Positions 61,256 to 64,000 of a DNA stretch of 64,000 nucleotides are shown here, piece by piece. The DNA is from Stutzerimonas stutzeri (GTDB lineage Bacteria > Pseudomonadota > Gammaproteobacteria > Pseudomonadales > Pseudomonadaceae): positions 2,480,001-2,544,000 of the forward strand of contig NZ_CP139348.1 of NCBI RefSeq assembly GCF_038561965.1. The letters run 5' to 3'. Both the position numbers and the translations under genes were made by a program. Numbering within the stretch: position 1 is the stretch's first letter; each line of letters starts with the position of its first letter. The notes beneath the pieces are model-generated. The model saw only the letters and a list, made by a program, of their open reading frames with translations, had not been told where the DNA came from and did not search any database.

Positions 61256-62875
61256 ATGAACAACTCCGCCTCTCGCCAAATGTCCGTGCAGACAAAGATC
61301 AACCTGGCCCTCGTTCTGGTGCTGGTAGCGATCATGTCGGCCTCGCTGTTTATCGCTGCCAGTACGGAGAAGCGGTTGGTTCTCCAGGTAGTCGAGCAGC
61401 AGACCAAGGATGCAGCCGACTCCTATTTCGATAGCATCAACACCATGATGCTTACCGGAACCATGGCTCAGCGCGAGGTGCTGCGAAACAAGATTCTCGC
61501 TCGACCAGGTGTCATTGACGCTCGCATCATTCGGGGTGAGGAAATCACCAAGGTGTTCGGCCCGGGATACGAGCATCAGGCACCGGCTGACGCACTGGAC
61601 CGGCGCGCTTTGAGCGGTGAGGAAATCATTCAGGTGAACAAGCAGGATGGCGGCCGCGTGCTGACCGTCATCAACCCCATCCTTGCGCACGCCGACTACC
61701 GTGGCACCAACTGCCTGACCTGTCACCAGGTCGGCGAGAACGCAGTGATGGGCGCCGTGCGTATCAGCTACGACCTCAAGGCGCTGGATCATGAGGTCGA
61801 CCGCAACATCCTAATCAGTGGCGCAATCCAGTTACTGCTGTTGGTCATCGGCGTGGCGGTGATGTGCATGACGGTGCGCCACGTGATCATCCGGCGCATC
61901 ACTGCCATGCGCCACACCATGAATAGCATGGCCGAAGATGAAGATCTGAGCCGCAGTGTGGCGATCGGCGCCCAGGACGAGATTGGCGCCATGGGCGATG
62001 CGTTCAACCGCATGATCGGTAAGTTCCGTCATAGTCTGGAAGCTGTTGCTGGCGTCACCCACCAGCTTACGGATGTATCCGAGCGCGTTTCCCATGTGGC
62101 CGAGAAGACCTTGGCAGCAGTCAATGAGCAGCGCAGCGAGACCGACATGGTCGCCTCGGCGATGAACGAAATGAGTGCGACCGTGCAGGAAGTGGCACGT
62201 AACGCCAACCAGACCGCCACGGCATCCACCGGAGCCGATACCGAGTCGAAGGCCGGCGTGAAAGTTGCGACCGAAGCGCTCGATGGCATTGAACTGCTGA
62301 TCGCCGAAATCGAAAAAGCAGCGCAAGTGATTCAGCGGGTCGAAAGTGACAGCGCCAGCATCGACATGGTGCTCGGCGTGATCAACGGCATCGCTGAGCA
62401 GACCAACCTGCTCGCCTTGAACGCTGCGATCGAAGCGGCACGCGCCGGCGAGCAAGGCCGAGGCTTCGCCGTGGTGGCCGATGAGGTACGCACGCTTGCT
62501 TCGCGTACGCAGAAGTCCACCGAAGAAATCCAGGCCATGATCGAACAGCTGCAAAGCGGTGTACGCAATGCAGTGCTGGCGATGAAAGAAGCGCAACTGC
62601 GGGCCCGCTCCGGTTCGCAATGTGTTGAGAAAGCCGCACAGAGCCTGGGCGTGATCGCCGATGAAGTAGGCACCATCAACGAGATGAACACCCAGATCGC
62701 CACCGCCGCCGAGCAGCAGAGTGCGGTTGCCGAAGAGATCAACCGCAACATCTCGACGATCAGCCGGATCGCTGATACCACCTCGGCCGACGCAACGCAG
62801 ACGTCCGAGATCAGCGATGAACTGGTGCGCCTGGCATCCGAACTGAACCGCTTGGTCGGCCAGTTCAAGCTTTGA
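61256..62875 (+). CDS. Methyl-accepting chemotaxis protein with a periplasmic CxxCH motif
   Basis: A 539-residue chemoreceptor. It has a first membrane helix at about 15-35 (ALVLVLVAIMSASLFIAAS), a periplasmic domain (about 36-185), a second helix at about 185-205 (AIQLLLLVIGVAVMCMTV), HAMP, and a long signalling domain with the hairpin tip at IDMVLGVINGIAEQTNLLAL. The periplasmic domain contains TNCLTCHQVGE with C153, C156 and H157, a c-type haem attachment motif, suggesting redox, oxygen or NO sensing. The start at 61256 has AAGGAAAA upstream and places the membrane helix properly; the frame is open to 61208. A FliA-type promoter precedes it. Confidence 0.88.
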   Translation: MNNSASRQMSVQTKINLALVLVLVAIMSASLFIAASTEKRLVLQVVEQQTKDAADSYFDSINTMMLTGTMAQREVLRNKILARPGVIDARIIRGEEITKVFGPGYEHQAPADALDRRALSGEEIIQVNKQDGGRVLTVINPILAHADYRGTNCLTCHQVGENAVMGAVRISYDLKALDHEVDRNILISGAIQLLLLVIGVAVMCMTVRHVIIRRITAMRHTMNSMAEDEDLSRSVAIGAQDEIGAMGDAFNRMIGKFRHSLEAVAGVTHQLTDVSERVSHVAEKTLAAVNEQRSETDMVASAMNEMSATVQEVARNANQTATASTGADTESKAGVKVATEALDGIELLIAEIEKAAQVIQRVESDSASIDMVLGVINGIAEQTNLLALNAAIEAARAGEQGRGFAVVADEVRTLASRTQKSTEEIQAMIEQLQSGVRNAVLAMKEAQLRARSGSQCVEKAAQSLGVIADEVGTINEMNTQIATAAEQQSAVAEEINRNISTISRIADTTSADATQTSEISDELVRLASELNRLVGQFKL

Positions 62876-63109
62876 TCTAGCATTGCGAGGCCGCTTTGCG
62901 CCTCGCGCCATCCGCCCCAACCGCACATCCGGTTCGCGCAACAGCGCGGCCCGGGGTGTCATTGGGGCACTATTCTTGATCTGAGACAGTCGGCGCGCCG
63001 GATCGAATCGTCCATAATCCGCGCCCATGACCTGCCTGAGCCGGACACACCCGAGGGTGACACCGCGTTCCGCACCTGACTCCGCATTCAACCCTTAGGT
63101 GAACCGAAC

Positions 63110-64000
63110 ATGGACCAACTGCCGAGCTTCAACCGGGCCCTGGTCGAGAAATACGACCGCCCCGGTCCGCGCTATACCTCCTACCCCACTGCCCCGCAGT
63201 TTCACCAGGCTTTCGCCCAAGACGACTACCGCGCCGCCGCCACGCGCAGCAATCAGGCGCAACCGCCCAAGCCGCTGTCGGTGTATATCCACATCCCGTT
63301 CTGCAAGAGCCTTTGCTACTACTGCGCCTGCAACAAGATCATCACCCACAAGACCGATCGCGCCATCGAGTACCTCGAGTACCTCAAGCGCGAGATCGCG
63401 ATGCAGGGCGAACTGTTCGATCGCTCGCGCAAACTGACGCAGCTGCACCTGGGTGGCGGCACGCCGACCTACTTCACCAGCGAGCAGCTGGCCGACCTGA
63501 TGGCCAGCCTGCATCAAGCGTTCAACATGGATGACAGCGACAACCACGAGTTCTCGCTGGAAGTCGACCCGCGCACCGTCACGCCCGAGCAGATCCACAG
63601 CTTGCGCAAGCTCGGCTTCAACCGCCTGAGCTTTGGCGTGCAGGACTTCGACGAGCAAGTGCAGATCGCCGTCAACCGCATCCAGACCGAGGAGCAGACT
63701 CGCGAGCTGGTCCAGGCTGCCCGTGATGCTCACTTCAAGTCCATTAGCGTCGACCTGATCTACGGCCTGCCGCTGCAAACGGTGGCCAGCTTCGACGTCA
63801 CGCTGGACAAGATCATCGACATCCGTCCCGATCGCATCGCGGCGTACAGCTACGCGCACCTGCCGGAACTGGTACGGGCGCAGAAACTCATCCGCCCCGA
63901 GGACATGCCGCCACCAGAGCGCAAGCTCGAACTGCTGGAGCTGACCATCCAGCGCCTCACCGCGGCTGGCTACATCTACATCGGTATGGATCACTTCTCG
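63110..64000 (+). CDS. hemN: Oxygen-independent coproporphyrinogen III oxidase, N-terminal part (runs off right edge)
   Basis: A radical SAM enzyme that converts coproporphyrinogen III to protoporphyrinogen IX in anaerobic haem synthesis. 297 codons are present, open to the window edge. The family start DRPGPRYTSYPTAPQF and the cluster motif HIPFCKSLCYYCACN (CxxxCxxC plus the additional Cys of HemN) are clear, followed by LHLGGGTPTYF, EVDPRTV and LIYGLP. The upstream sequence has TTGAT at 62976-62980 followed by CTGAGACAG, only half of an Anr/FNR box, so oxygen control is plausible but not shown. The gene start has a weak ribosome-binding site (AGGTGAACC). Confidence 0.95.
   Translation, partial: MDQLPSFNRALVEKYDRPGPRYTSYPTAPQFHQAFAQDDYRAAATRSNQAQPPKPLSVYIHIPFCKSLCYYCACNKIITHKTDRAIEYLEYLKREIAMQGELFDRSRKLTQLHLGGGTPTYFTSEQLADLMASLHQAFNMDDSDNHEFSLEVDPRTVTPEQIHSLRKLGFNRLSFGVQDFDEQVQIAVNRIQTEEQTRELVQAARDAHFKSISVDLIYGLPLQTVASFDVTLDKIIDIRPDRIAAYSYAHLPELVRAQKLIRPEDMPPPERKLELLELTIQRLTAAGYIYIGMDHFS

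Noticed and set aside
62976..62989. Anr/FNR box in front of hemN (TTGAT-N4-GACAG)
   Set aside because: Only the first half site matches TTGAT-N4-ATCAA, so I did not list it as a site.

Overview
The window comes from a high-GC Pseudomonas-type gammaproteobacterium. GlgA, a LigD with the order phosphoesterase-ligase-polymerase, DUF1652, DUF2061, GalU of 279 residues and HemN all fit the Pseudomonas/Stutzerimonas (stutzeri) group; this is inferred from gene content only. It lies at the replication terminus. A near-consensus chromosomal dif site sits at 16321-16348, and the FtsK-orienting motif GGGNAGGG flips there: three copies on the + strand to its left, seven on the - strand to its right, none seen the other way.

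Left chromosomal part (1-16403): start of glgA, a CinA-like protein, an MscS channel, a DUF892 ferritin-like protein, small membrane and secreted proteins, ligD, a PoxB-like thiamine-diphosphate enzyme, a Tat-exported dehydrogenase, an FAD oxidoreductase with a Rieske tail, glutaredoxin 2, a DUF305 membrane protein and a 7TM diguanylate cyclase. Much of this looks like a stress and stationary-phase repertoire. The dif site follows.

Central part (16404-52758): one 36,355-bp Tn7-like transposon. Its ends can be placed to the base: inverted termini TG(TT/AC)CGTATAACTAAA, symmetric 16-bp repeats of the TTCTAGAGTTTAGTTA type, and a perfect 5-bp target duplication TCTTC on both sides. The tnsA-tnsB-tnsC-tniQ operon lies at the right end. 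The cargo is almost wholly anti-phage or anti-plasmid: a Kiwa pair (kwaA, kwaB); a five-gene DISARM-related operon (2140-residue ATPase, 930-residue protein, drmA, drmB, drmC) with no methyltransferase; and a Wadjet operon (jetABCD) behind a WYL regulator with a clear palindromic operator. The left third also holds recombination debris: a Tn4651-type tnpS/tnpT pair with tnpS frameshifted, a second collapsed tnpT, a recombinase tail, an orphan VbhA-type antitoxin; and, further right, a transposase remnant. The transposon starts only 55 bp from dif.

Right chromosomal part (52759-64000): a sulfatase-type phosphoglycerol transferase with a membrane protein and a sialidase-like protein, a PCu(A)C copper chaperone, glutathione reductase, a glyoxalase-fold protein, galU, a chemoreceptor with a CxxCH haem-type motif behind a FliA-like promoter, and the start of hemN.

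The strongest candidates for something undescribed are the methyltransferase-free DISARM-related operon with its giant ATPase, and the insertion of a Tn7-like defence island beside dif.
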